Below, in pieces: positions 33,412 through 44,461 of a stretch of DNA of 64,000 bases. The stretch is taken from positions 124,001-188,000 of the forward strand of contig NW_026570382.1 in assembly GCF_019649055.1 (NCBI RefSeq), read 5' to 3'. How positions within the stretch are numbered: position 1 is the stretch's first letter; each line of letters begins with the position of its first letter. The notes beneath the pieces are model-generated. The model did no database searches. It was given only the letters and a program-made list of their open reading frames with translations, and was not told the DNA's origin. This DNA comes from Paramacrobiotus metropolitanus (lineage: Eukaryota > Tardigrada > Eutardigrada > Parachela > Macrobiotidae). The position numbers and the translations under genes were made by a program.

Positions 33412-33874
33412 TATTAATGCAGTATTGATAACCCAGTACTGTCACTTTGTAAGAATCCAGCCTCTGTATGATCCCGTTGGTCACCATTTCGTGACCCTCA
33501 GAGCGTGCTGGTTCCCGCCACAGAAAATTTCAATTCTGGACACGCTAGGCTGGGAACCAACAGACTGGATCAAGTTGCAAACCTGGATACTCTGCAGTCA
33601 GGGTGACGAAATGCGGATTGAATGTCTTTCTGTCCCGCAACAAGGCGGCGGATCGAATAATTGCGGAGTACAGATCTGCATATGCAGCAGCATTCTGCAC
33701 TGACCACATCCTTTCAAAGAAGCCGGCTGTCGAAACGCAAACTACGTCGACGAGGGTGAATTTCGAGAGCGATTAGACGACGTTGTTCAATCGGAGACGC
33801 TGAAGAAACCTCCCAGAAACGAGGTACCAACAACTAGTACTATGCCAGAACCGAGCCGAAAAAGAACCAAGTGA
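33412..33874 (+). pseudogene. Ulp1-like (C48) cysteine peptidase remnant
   Basis: After an acceptor TTGCAG the frame reads ...GHHFVTLR (catalytic His), ISILDTLGW (Asp), VPQQGGGSNNCGVQICIC (Gln and Cys). This is the H-D-Q-C arrangement of Ulp1-type peptidases of the kind carried by many invertebrate transposons. An in-frame TGA at 33701 is followed in the same frame by 56 more codons (PHPFKEAGCR, EFRERLDDVVQSETLKKPP) that look like the normal end of such proteins. Premature stop and isolation suggest a transposon-derived remnant. It sits between the MATH and BTB exons, perhaps having split that gene. Confidence 0.6.
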
Positions 33875-34672
33875 CTGTTACCTCTAAGGAAATAGCAGAA
33901 ATACGAAAACGCAGGAACGTTCCAGAGAGAGTCCGTCTGGATGAAAAAGACGGCGTGCCTGTTATTGCTTAAAGCTGACAAATTTACAGGCAATGTAAAA
34001 AAATTTCCAATTCCCCATTTACTCCGGCTTTACAAAAGCCGTCTTTACAAAAGAAAGTCGTAAAGAAACGGACTGTAATCGTAATAAGACGTATGGGTTA
34101 TGATTAAATATTGTAAAACGACCTTAACAAATTAAAAAACAATCAAATTTTAATTTTGCGGAAAAAATTTCCTGGCGCATAGTAAATTGACTATGCGCCG
34201 AGATTTTTCCTGGCGCATAGCACTTTCGTTTAAAAAAACAAAGGTGAGTTTTCTTAGTGGATGCAACATAATGGTAACAGCATTGTTTTTAGAACGGCAT
34301 TGAAAGAGCTAAGGACGACAAACATACAGGTTTTTAAACTGCGCCGTTGGAAGCCTATTTTGCGCAGTTTAAAATCTAGTGAGCAGATTATTAATTTTGC
34401 TCTCCGGCCCGTAAGCTCAGGGCAAAACTATTTCCCGGTCAATTACAGAAGATTTAGTATTTGTAATTACAGGAGCTTATCCTGAACAAAATACTGTAGC
34501 GACCCTAACGAGTCAGACTACAGAACTGTTGGTGCACGGCAACTACCACCAACAATGCGAGTAGCTCGTTATGTACACCAAGCCTATGGTCTATTATGTA
34601 CATAACTTGTGAGGATTGCTACAGCAAAATAGACTCTTTTTAGCTTGTATACTGTAACTAACTGGACGATCT
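33875..34672. other. No gene; small hairpin at 34174-34199
   Basis: GGCGCATAGT and ACTATGCGCC pair around AAATTG, and TTTCCTGGCGCATAG is repeated at 34168 and 34207. The rest of the stretch shows no supportable feature. Confidence 0.55.
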
Positions 34673-35521
34673 ATGCGGCAAATCATTTTCATTCCCCATT
34701 GTGAAGTGCCGGCAGGATACTATACGAGTGCGGCTGCTTCATGGGGCCGACACGGCATTATCAACCACGCGGAATTATTCGACCAGTTAGAAGACGAGTC
34801 GTTGACTATCTCTTTCAACGTACGGCTCGCGCTCATATCGGAGACATTTCGCGTATGCAATATGCAACCGGATCCAGAAATCTATCGGCAGCAGTTTTGT
34901 CGGCGCTTAACCGAAATGCACCATGAACCGGATCTGCACCCAGCCGATTTTGTTATTCGTTCTAGCGAAGGCACAGACTTCCCTGTCCATCGTTGTATTC
35001 TGGCAACCCATTCGCCGGTCTTTGCCGCCATGTTGGCGCACGATTCCACGGAGAAGAAACAAGCACTGTGCGAACTGGATGATATTGATGGGGAAAGTGT
35101 GGACATCCTGTGTGATTACGTGTACGGTTGCGAATTGGGAAAAGTCAACCGCGATAATGCGGAAAAGATCTTGATTACGGCGGATAAGTACGATGTTGCG
35201 GATTTGCGTGCGTTCTGTGAACGGCTGCTAGCCAGCACTCTCACTGTCGAGAAGGCAGCCAGGTATCTTGCTCTCGCCGAGCAGCGTGGATTGGGCACAC
35301 TGATGGAGGAAGCGCTGTTCCTGCTTAAGACACACCGTACACGGAAATACACAACAGGAAATCATGAAGTGCCGGCCAACGCCTGCCACTGCGGTCCAAA
35401 TACATCTAAAGAAGACGGCAGAACTCTAACTCTTGCGCCGACGGGGGCTGGATTTTTGGCGGTGGCCATAGGCAGTGGTGCTCTAGCAATTTTCTGTGCA
35501 AAGATTAGCAGAATTTTTTAA
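34673..35521 (+). CDS. BTB/POZ protein with partial MATH domain and C-terminal membrane segment
   Basis: The frame reads in order: the tail of a MATH domain (about residues 20-65, SWGRHGIINHAELFDQ, DESLTISFNVRL); a BTB domain (about 95-195, ADFVIRSSEGTDFPVHRCIL, SPVFAAMLAHD, ITADKYDVADLRAFCERLL); a short BACK-like helix region (KAARYLALAEQRGLGTLMEE); and a C-terminal hydrophobic helix, GAGFLAVAIGSGALAIFCAKI. In MATH-BTB proteins the BTB part binds Cullin-3. A terminal membrane helix is not usual in the SPOP group. The 5' boundary is unsure: the first codons may be intron, and the first half of the MATH domain is probably the exon at 32823-33166. Confidence 0.7.
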   Translation: MRQIIFIPHCEVPAGYYTSAAASWGRHGIINHAELFDQLEDESLTISFNVRLALISETFRVCNMQPDPEIYRQQFCRRLTEMHHEPDLHPADFVIRSSEGTDFPVHRCILATHSPVFAAMLAHDSTEKKQALCELDDIDGESVDILCDYVYGCELGKVNRDNAEKILITADKYDVADLRAFCERLLASTLTVEKAARYLALAEQRGLGTLMEEALFLLKTHRTRKYTTGNHEVPANACHCGPNTSKEDGRTLTLAPTGAGFLAVAIGSGALAIFCAKISRIF

Positions 35522-36108
35522 AAGTGTTTTATTGTGGTCTTGTCACTTGCTTTTGTAACACGAGTTATCGATGTTGATAATACAAAGGTCACCGGATGGA
35601 ATCTTCTGTTTTCGATAAGCACGTTTTCGAGGCTAAGGCAAAATCTGGAATTTTCGTGTGGTTTTACTATGTTTCGCTTCGTTATGTGTGCTTCTAGAAA
35701 ACATGATTGACAATGATTGCGTATGTATGTACAGATATTATTTTAATAATAACACTTCTAGCATCGAGTATTTTCTGTAATGAAATATGGCCAAATACGA
35801 GGGCAATTCGTTAACTGTGGTACTTTTGCATAAGATTATATCAAAGAGATTGCTCAGTGCGATAGCATTTTAAGTTTTTAACATGCGGTTGCAATTTTGC
35901 TTTCGAATGCTGGGACCTTCTTTTCCAACTGTTGGCTGTTGCACGCTTCCCGGTATACATACTCGGTTTATGTAATGGTCCAGGAAAATGATTGTCCAGT
36001 ATTTTTCTCATTTCACTGCACTGTAGTACGACACACAATACATTTACCTACATCGTGCCTACACTGTTGCCTGTAATTTCGAAGTAATGATTTGTAAACT
36101 CTAAAAAA
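35522..36108. other. No gene seen
   Basis: Intergenic, AT-rich. Confidence 0.4.
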
Positions 36109-37436
36109 ATGACACTCCTGATCTCGTTCGCCTTGATAGCTGCCGGTTTACCTGACTTGTATTTATGTAAGTAGACGAACATAAACACATGAACAATTCT
36201 TGAAGCAAACGTTAGCTGTCTGGATTGGTTTACTATATGCTGTCTATATCGTACGGTAGTTCTTAGTTATACAAAAATTAGATGATTAAAAAGTGGTTTA
36301 AAACGATTGCACTGAGTGTGCAGCATCTTTAATTGAAAAATTTTAATTCAAAAAGTATCCGTATACTTCAAGTGCAGTATAAAAGAAAGACTTGCTACAA
36401 CAATTTTGTGAATAATTCAAGCAACTTACGCCTGTAACCGGTAGGTTGGGAGACTGACTGGGAAACCGACTGCTACTCGCCAACCCGACCACAAGCCGTT
36501 CAAAACCATTCATTTTCAGCTGTTAGCTTTCCCCTTCGCACTGACAAGCTAACGGTGAAGGAATGTCTACGCTACGCTGAAATGGGACGACTAAACAGTT
36601 CTTATGCACCCCTCCGACAAACGTGTTCTCCTTTTATCGACGCTGATGAATGTGAAGATACTGAGGATCCGTCATACTTCAGCTTGTTTAAAAAAACCTA
36701 CCTCAGTATAGGATGCGGATGGGAAGAAGCCACTATTCTGGGCGAAAGCAACCGAAACGTCAGAGTCATCAGTCCCAATCGCGCTGTGCTTGTTACGCTC
36801 AAGTCAGGACGGCATGACGGAAGCAATGTGGTGCACTGTGACGTTGTGAACCCGATTCGCCATCAGATCCTCGATCTGAAAATTAGTGGATGTGATAACA
36901 ACAATATCACGGCCAAGGTATACGATATGGGTATTTTTCCGAATTTATTGTGTTTCGGTGTCACAAGATGTGCCGCAGTTAATATGCGCAAGCATGACTT
37001 TTCGCGCATGCCCCAACTCCGAATAATTTATTACAAGGAAGTTATTATCGAAGACATGGAGCCGTACACTTTCACCGATATAGCACAACTGTAGATCTTG
37101 GCACTGGAAGCTGATGTTTTCTACGAGTTGTCACTTTTCGGGTATGATTTAAGCGACGAAAACGTGGAGACTCAGAGTGTGCGCCGGCTATATTGCGACT
37201 GCTCCGTTGCCTGGTTTCGTAATTTTCTCAAGGAAAAGCCATTTCTTATTGCCGACAAGGTAAAAGGGGAAGTATTTCGTTTAGGAGACTACTTCTCGTC
37301 CCAGGTGCCCCCAGCGCGTTCAATATATGTGCGGGAGCCGCTGAGCGTTGATTGTGCTAAACCGCTGAATCGCAATAATCTGCATAATGGTGCACAATTT
37401 TTTTATAACTCGTCGTGTTACCACTTGACTTGCTGA
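36109..37436 (+). pseudogene. Secreted LRR/LRRCT family member with premature stop
   Basis: Exon 1 (36109-36145, MTLLISFALIAA) is followed by a poor donor (CCG|GTTTAC). The large exon starts at about 36445 after an acceptor CGGTAG and reads GWETDWETDCYSPT, FPLRTDKLTVKEC, ISPNRAVLVTLK, FSRMPQLRIIYY and TFTDIAQL. A TAG at 37092-37094 then interrupts the LRR segment. The same frame continues to the cap (LYCDCSVAWFRNFLKEKPF, VDCAKPLNRNN, CYHLTC) and a TGA at 37436. All other spacing is family-like (342 codons in total). One nonsense codon plus a weak donor make it a young pseudogene, unless the stop is read through or polymorphic. It is the only disrupted copy on the plus strand. Confidence 0.8.
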
Positions 37437-37979
37437 ACACTTCAGTAATCGGACAATTGGTGACCCCAAAATCGGAGTCCTTAAGACACAGCTGCCGCCA
37501 TTCACTTGCATTGCATAAAATTATTGACAAATAATAGCTGCTGTGTTGACACAGTACCCTTGCACATTTGAACGCCCTTATATGTTTTCTCAGTTAATAC
37601 CTAAGATTTCTGTTTTCGTTTCGTGATTTATTCGTGGATCCTGTTGTATTCGTGGAGGTTTTTTCAGCCTATGCACGCGTTAGCTCTAGTTTAGTCTGCC
37701 AGAAAGTTGATCCGGCTGCCATTGTTCTGCACTTTATTTCTTCTCGACAGATGATATTAAAATCAGATATTTTATCTTCGTTTTACAGACGCTACAATGA
37801 AGCTAGTCTTACCGCTTCAGCTATGATGATAACCGGCAAATTTCGGATGTTTAGGAATCATTTTCTATTAGGTTTTTTCTCTCAGCTGTAAACACTTGGA
37901 TGCGACACTCTTTGTAAATTACGCCGCTCTCGTGTGCTCGTACCTTTTCAAACCATTATTATCAACTACATTAAATGAA
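37437..37979. other. No gene seen
   Basis: Spacer between two convergent genes. A plus-strand frame at 37634-37891 has no recognisable features. Confidence 0.4.
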
Positions 37980-39066
37980 TTAGATGTCGCTGGCATGCTC
38001 CCCGATGAACTTTGCCGCCGTAAATTTCAAATCCTGCAGACCTCGCTCCTTGGCAAATACCAGATAGTGCATGGCATTCTCCACGTCGATGGCATCGATC
38101 ATCTTTTTCTCGCAGTGCACTCGCAGGTCATCCATATCGTACTTATCCGCAGCGTCGTACAGTTGCGGGAGACTTGCAGGCGGAAGCTGCGACGTAGCGC
38201 ATGAATAGGCAAATTTCAGGAGTGCCTGCAGAACGGGCCCATCGATATCTTTCAGGACGCACTCTCCCGTCAACTTCTCTTTCATCTCGTTTTCGAACAT
38301 GGCAGCAAACACCGATGACTGTGCGGCCAATATGGCACGGTGCGCGGTAAATTGCTGTTCATCCCGGGAGACCAGTTTGCAGTCCGCTACCTTCCCACTC
38401 TCCAGTAAGGCACCGATTCGCGTTACCAGACGGTGCTGGTACGCGGGCAGAAATTCATGATCGGAATTCGCTGGGTAGAACACTACTCTCACGTAAATAA
38501 CGCTCCCTTCATACAATACATACCTTTCCGTTCCGTAGTAATCATAGCTGATGCTTTGCAAAAGCATCGACAAAGAACGACTGGATAAATCCGTTCGATT
38601 GACCATAACGTCTGCCCACCCTTTCGGATCAATGGTTATTTCATACGCATCCCCGTATTGAGCACTGAAAAATTACAAATGCATATTCTTAAAATAGTGT
38701 ACAGCATGAATTACTTTTTGTTGCGATGTATGGTCAACCGCATTATGTACGAAGTACGAACCCAGTTCCGCTAACGGAGCACTCAATACGCAGCGGCATT
38801 TCGCTGACAAGCAGCTCCTTGCTGCAGGCTGGCACAATCTTGTAGAAGGCGGTGTTCGGGGTGGTATTGGTCATAAGTGTCACTCTCCAAGATACTGTCG
38901 GGATACCGAAATGCTTTTCCGCATCCGTCACTGCGAATTTCACGGTTGCCGTATATGTCGTTGAGGATTGCTGTGATGTTTTCTCGAAGAGCTCCACTGG
39001 GAACTTAAAGACCGAAGTAATAGGGCGAAGACTAACACTGGATTTTAGTAATGCTCCGTCAGCCAT
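37980..39066 (-). CDS. MATH-BTB protein (SPOP-like Cullin-3 adaptor family)
   Basis: Two exons: 38762-39066 and 37980-38664. The donor is ACTGG|GTTCGT and the acceptor TTTTTCAG; they join in frame to give 329 residues. The start is the ATG at 39066, which lies just after an acceptor-like CTGCAG, so a 5' UTR intron is likely. The N-terminal half is MATH-like (YTATVKFAVTDAEKHFG, VSWRVTLMTN). The second exon finishes it and adds a BTB domain (VADCKLVSRDEQQFTAHRAI, SSVFAAMFENEMKEK, YDAADKYDMDDLRVHCEK) and a BACK-like end (AMHYLVFAKERGLQDLKF). Such proteins bring substrates to Cullin-3 ubiquitin ligases. It shares the domain plan with the split locus at 32.8-35.5 kb. Confidence 0.82.
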
Positions 39067-39135
39067 TCTGCAGATCAGGATAATAAAAACTCTGACAAAA
39101 GTTTTTAAAAATCTGTGCACTAAAAACGGTATCAA

Positions 39136-40316
39136 AATAATAGTAGCATACAGTCTTTTTAATTGTGGTTACTTACGATATGTCGACAGTGAAACAATAA
39201 AGTGTTGCTGTATGGAAAGCTTATTGGGTACAGTAGTGCCGATACGCAGTGGTGTAAGGGGTTATGGGACCGCTAAGTAATATGTATTGTACATATATCG
39301 CCCACTGCACAGTATTAACTTTTACGGTTTACCACATGGATACGTGCAGTCATTCTAGGCCGTGAGAAAGTGGCGCCAGTTAAACATCGTAGTCCTTACG
39401 AGTAGCAGACCTATTTTCCACTGGTTTCTCATCTTGCTTTATGTGTCGTGCACATCACAACGTGCGCTTTGCCGTGCCCGCATAAAAACGAGCACGACAC
39501 TACAATACCCACTATAAACCCCAAAGCAATGGCAAACAGCAATAAAAGTCAGAATGCCGCATGCGCTCTGATAACAGAATCGTGCTAACGATTTTGATCT
39601 AAATTTGATTTCAGTAGTGATACGCCCTGAACGCCAGATTTTTGTGCTGATTGTTGACATTGTATTCTGTATTTAACGTTTTTTTATTAAAGGCAATAAA
39701 GTAATTTGTTGAGCTCAGATCATTATGATTATACTAATGTACGGTGTACGTCTTGCAACGGAAGGACGTGTTGCGTACAATATAAAGCGAATAGAAGTAC
39801 TACTAATATAAACTTTGCAGACTCGCAGCAAGTTTTTTTCAGCTGGCAGTCATCACATCACGCTTGAGTTGTCGCTGAAATTAATGATTATTTTGGTTTG
39901 AGGTACATAATTATCGAAATGTGTGTACTGACTGCTGTATAAATTTTTTTTTCAAGACCTCAAACCTGAGTACTTGGACTCTGGCCCTGCGCTTGAAGGA
40001 AATTTGTACAGTGCAGCCATTCGCACTTATACTATTCACAATTTACGATCCGTATTCACGATTCACAACTGGCTTACGATTTACGTTCGTTTTGCTGCAA
40101 TATGATATTTCACTAAAACAAGAGCGAAAAGTAGTGATACAGTTGAACTAGGACAGACTTTTAGACCATTAAAAAATTGTAATTGGTAATACGGCTTCTT
40201 ATGAAGCAGTATTACAATTTGCGGGTATTAACTGTTCAGAATCTCCACAATACGACAATCATCTGGGTAAAATCAACGTCTGGAAAGGCGATCACTTGAC
40301 CGGTCGGTCCAGGCGA
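39136..40316. other. No gene seen
   Basis: Intergenic DNA. Short frames lack coding character. Confidence 0.4.
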
Positions 40317-40322
40317 TTTATT
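40317..40322 (-). terminator. Poly(A) signal AATAAA
   Basis: TTTATT on the plus strand lies about 20 nt beyond the stop codon of the LRR gene at 40340. Confidence 0.5.
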
Positions 40323-40339
40323 GTTTTGCGTTCACCGGA

Positions 40340-41474
40340 TTAGCATTTGAGGTTATAGCAGGTTGTGTTGTAAGAGAACTCCGTACCAACAGCCGTGTTG
40401 TTGAACGTTAACGGTCGCGAGCAATCTACACTGAGAACCGATGGCCGATACGTGACGCTGGTGAGCCTGGTCGGCGATACATAGTTGCCCACAACAAATA
40501 CCTCCCCTTCCCTTTTCACCGCCGTGAGATGGGGCTTTCCTTTCAGGAAATTTCGGAACCAGGCAAAGGAACAATCGCAGTGTAGCCTCCGCACTCGTTC
40601 AACATCTGCTGGATTAAAATCCGCGAACAGGTCACCATCGTCTGGGTACAGTTCATACCGTCGCAATTCGTACGCGATTTCGTCTTCCAGTACCAAACTC
40701 TCTAGATTCAGTAAATCCATAAAGGTCCCCGTCTCCAGAGTGCCGATGCTGGAGCGCGTGAAAGAAATCATCTGCACCTGCGGCATCCTTCCAAAATCCC
40801 TCTTGTGCATTTGCAAATTTTCACCGTCGTATATTTCTAGCGTCAGCAGATTGGCAAGCAAACCAACATCGTACAACTTTCCGGTAACTTTTGTGGTAGC
40901 ACATCCGCGAATCTCTAAAGCAATTAAATTATTACGAATTGGTTCGATAACCTCCAGATGTACTGGGTCAGTGGTATTGTTTTTCTCATATATGGAAAGC
41001 GTTACCGCCCGATTGTTGACCATTTGGGACACCAGCTGTGTAGTCACAGATATTTCTGACTGTGAATACTGTTTTCTGCATCGTAACTTAAGGTATGTCC
41101 GCATTATAGGATTTTCCGTCGGATCGGGTTCGGTTCTATCACAACTGCGGTTATCTTCGACAGGATTACAAGGCCCCTCACGATAGAAGAGCAACCGGTA
41201 CACGTCACATTCGGTCTTGGTTAGAGCGGTATTGCGGAACACCAACCCTTGTGGGGGACTTGACGCCGCCGAAATTGTTGCATCTGTCTGCAACGTGGAA
41301 TTACAATCGGTTTCCAGTTTTGGGAACGAGCCTAAAATGTTACCATTAGCGCCGCCCAAACAACAGTCAGCTGAATTGCAAGAGAATACCATGCTAACAA
41401 GTGAATCACGAAGGTTGCTTACCTGTAACGACGGCCGATAAAACGAAAAAAAGAATTAAGAAAATACAAGGCAT
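40340..41474 (-). CDS. Secreted leucine-rich-repeat protein with LRRCT-like cap (family copy D, intact, divergent)
   Basis: Exon 1 (41423-41474) encodes the signal peptide MPCIFLILFFVLSAVVT with a phase-1 donor (ACAG|GTAAGC). A 52-nt intron ends AATTCAG and exon 2 runs 40340-41370, for 360 residues. It is the most divergent intact member, with a longer N-terminus (ADCCLGGANG, LETDCNSTLQ) and extra cysteines (GPCNPVEDNRSCDRTEPDP). The family core is kept: NRAVTLSIYEKNN, FGRMPQVQMISF, TFMDLLNLESLVLEDEI, LHCDCSFAWFRNFLKGKPHL, GEVFVVGNYVSP, VDCSRPLTFNNT and CYNLKC. It is predicted to be secreted; the target is unknown. A solo LTR lies 150 bp upstream of the start codon. Confidence 0.88.
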
Positions 41475-41625
41475 TGCAAAGCTACAAAGCTAAGAACTGT
41501 AAAAAAAATGAATAATCCACAGAAAGGTATGATGGGTTAGTGAGCGTTCGCTTCTTCTCTTTGTGTGAATAATAAAACCGGTTCACCGATATTTATATGA
41601 CAATTAACGAGTTAATTGATGTTAA

Positions 41626-42085
41626 TGTTAGCTGGAGGACATGCGCCCCCGCTCTTTCTCCTTTCCCCACGTGTAGCAAGTTACGTGAGTCCGTGGGTGG
41701 CGCTGCGCGTCGCCGTGGCGCTTAGATCAAAGCGGCCGCCGTCTTGCACGGGCATGCTGTTTGCGCTTGGCACTGTTCGTGCGCTCGCACTGGTTTTGCA
41801 TTTCTACATTGCTGTTTGTCACTGCTCCTTCGAGTCGTGTGCGCGCGAGTGATCTCTGTTCTTTAACCACCCGCCACACCCTACTGTCTTCTTCAGCTGT
41901 TATTTCGCACTTGCTCAATAAAGGGGCCTTCGGTTGCGCAGGGCACTGGTCGCTCTCTTCCGCCGACCCCGGTCGGCCGGCTTTTCGCTGACCCACGGTC
42001 ACCGCACACAGCCGATCACCGAGAGCACCAGCCTCCCAGCAGCCGGGGCTCCAGCGCCCTCAGTGGAGTCCGGAATGCGGTAACA
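41626..42085 (+). mobile_element. Solo LTR (460 bp) with TTAA duplication
   Basis: Starts TGTTAGCTGGAGGACATGCG and ends GGAATGCGGTAACA. It is flanked by TTAA at 41622-41625 and 42086-42089. It is GC-rich compared with its surroundings and has CTCAATAAAGG near 41917, in the place of an LTR poly(A) signal. TG...CA ends with a 4-bp duplication fit an LTR retrotransposon reduced by recombination. No similarity to the 252-bp LTR at 8070 beyond the TGTTA...TAACA ends. Confidence 0.8.
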
Positions 42086-42600
42086 TTAAATACTCGTTTA
42101 CAACTCAACGTTAAACATAAGTTTAGATTGAACCTAACAGAAACATTAAATCATCGGTGCCGTTTTTGACTTTTTCGGCATATTTCTCGGGACCGATGCG
42201 TGATATGTCGCTAGCTCGGAATAAATTCACCGAAAAGTACAAGTGTTATTGTTTGCTTAAAACCTCGTCACGTTTGGCATGATGAGTCTGCAAACTTTCG
42301 AGATATAATCTTCGTGTTACAAAGTGCAGGACTATACAGATAGCTGTGCCGCCTGTGCTCATAGTCAATATGCTGCAAAAGTTTATGAAAAGGTAACAGT
42401 ACGATGAAGAAATTACAAACGGGAACAACATGCAGAACTGTTATACAGTTTGGCGTTTGGAAAAAGCAAGTGCAAGTCGTCACTGTTGGACAAAAAGGTT
42501 GTTTAATGATCACATTATGGCGGTGTTCAAGTCAGAGCACATGGAAACTTGGCCGTACAAAGAGCTGATCAGATGTATATAAGGTCATTTTTATTTGGTT
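42086..42600. other. No gene; AATAAA for next gene at 42590-42595
   Basis: AT-rich spacer. TTTATT at 42590, AATAAA on the minus strand, lies directly after the stop of the eIF4A-like gene. Confidence 0.4.
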
Positions 42601-44381
42601 TTACTTCTTTTCAAATAATTCAGCCACATTGCCAGGCATTGCTTCTATTTTCGTGCCATAGAACTGCTCTATGTCCTTCAAAAAATGGAGATCGTTGTTT
42701 GTGACAAAAGTAATAGCACAACCCTTCCGTTCTCTGCACTCCCGACCGCCAAATTCCATCCTGTTTATCGGGGCATAAAAGAAACGCAAGAGATAACGTT
42801 AGATAAGGAGGTTGTATTCTGAGCTTATTCTTACCGGTTGATATAGTGATCTCGATTGCTCGGCATATCATAGCTGATGACCAAATTCACCTCCCGTTCG
42901 AATACGCTACGTGCATAACGATCCGTGGTCACCACAATGGGAAGCGCACCCTGGCGAAACTTTTGAAAAACTATAACCCGGTCTCTCTCAGGCATTTCTC
43001 CATGCTAATCAAACACAAACGGAAAGCGTTTGTATCAACTATATGGTTTTGATGCCAAGCTGAATCTGAAATCACTTACTATGGCGGCAAGCGTGTGTTT
43101 CCGCTGTTGGTGGGCAAGGTAATCAACCTCCCGCCTCGTGTTACAGAAAATCACGGTCTGCGGAACATGGATATTTTCCAGAAGATCGCACAGTGTCTGC
43201 AGTTTCCAGTCCTGCGAATGCCATAAGAAAGACACTTTGTTTGACATTTGTTGGGGCTGCAGTGACGATTTTTTTAATTTGCAGTACTCTGTATATGCAG
43301 ACGGTACCTTTCTATCCACTATCAGGAAAAACTGTCGAACTGCGTTTAATGGTCTTTCCCGTGGATCGGCCTGAATCACGATCTGCACGGGATCGCGCAT
43401 GAAACGCCTTGTCACTTCCGTGATATGTGGTGATATTGCCCGGGTTGCCAACAAAACCTAAACGTGAGCGGTTGATAAAAGCGCTTATGCACACAACAAC
43501 GAAAGCTAACCTGAACACCTTTTGGCAAGCTTGTTAAAATATCGCGTAGCTGGTCCGTTAAGCCTCGGCTGAGAAGCGCATCGGCATCATCCATCACAAC
43601 CATTTGGATATCATTCGTCTCTACAGAAATATTCTGCAATCTTAATTATTGGAGGAAGCGACGACTTACGGCTGTTTCAGACGCAGTAGTGCTTACTTAA
43701 CACTCTTCGTAATATCATGTCTTGGATACGACCGGGCGTTCCAACAACAATGTGTCGGCCTTTGCTGAGCTCCATCATGTCACTCAGAACATTGGTACCA
43801 CCGACACAAAGACGACACTTCGTTTCCGTAAATTTAGCCAGGTCCAGGACGATTTGCTTAATCTAAAAGATTTGTTGGAAACTACTATGCGGTATTTTAT
43901 GGAAGAAAACACAACATACACAAGCACACCTCTTCCGCTGTCTCTTTATATGGTGCCACAATCAAAGCTTGGCATTCCGCGCTTTCGATGTCTATTTTTT
44001 GTAAAACAGAAATCACAAAGGATGTCTTCTGCCCGCTTCTCGTGTGGCCTTGGACCACTACATCGCGACCTGCAATAAGACATTTTAATCAGTCGTTAGA
44101 TTAAAACGACCATGCAAATATGTATGTATATTGGGCACCGCAATCTTTTAGCGAAACTTAAGCCAAAAGCGCTTCCTTAGCACGCAGTTTTATTATTGAC
44201 GGTAAATCTGCATAGTGGCTGAACTTTTCAAATGAAATTTGAAAGTACCTTTAAGATATGGTAAGATTGCTAGCTGCTGAAGAGGATACGGTCTAAAAAA
44301 CCCACATTCCGAAACGCCTCGAAGGAGGGCAGGCTTTAAATGCATGTCAATGAACGTCTCGGCAAACTCCTCCCTATTCGA
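42601..44381 (-). CDS. eIF4A-like DEAD-box protein with degenerate helicase motifs
   Basis: Eight exons join in frame: 44249-44381, 43930-44069, 43702-43862, 43511-43640, 43308-43457, 43080-43211, 42835-43004 and 42601-42760. They give 391 residues covering nearly all of an eIF4A (about 400). Kept: Q motif GFFRPYPLQQ, GGTN, TPGR and motif IV VIFCNTRREVD. Changed: motif I (AxxGxGKT) to GHTRSGQKT, PTREL to PYKET, DEAD to DDAD, SAT to ATR, ARGxD to ARSVF, and HRxGRxxR to NRMEFGGR. The sites for ATP binding and hydrolysis are therefore lost, while the overall alignment, splice phases and open frames are intact. This suggests a pseudo-helicase that may still bind RNA. The 5' end is unresolved: a first exon with the ATG must lie upstream, perhaps in the frame at 44462-44689. 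A 96-nt intron (43212-43307) has no stop in frame. Confidence 0.82.
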
Positions 44382-44461
44382 CTACAAACAGAATATCGTG
44401 ATTATAAAAAAATAAAGTCAGATGCAGCATATGATGATGAATAGCTTCGCTGTTTCCGAAC

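Noticed and set aside
37634-38204. Plus-strand frames opposite the MATH-BTB gene
   Set aside because: They are shadows of the minus-strand gene and its 3' region.
41616-42002. Plus- and minus-strand frames in the GC-rich patch
   Set aside because: The patch is an LTR with TTAA duplication; the frames have no coding features.
43035-43454. Single 139-residue exon for the helicase middle
   Set aside because: Comparison with the eIF4A pattern shows a 96-nt intron inside it and read-through into the next intron at its end.
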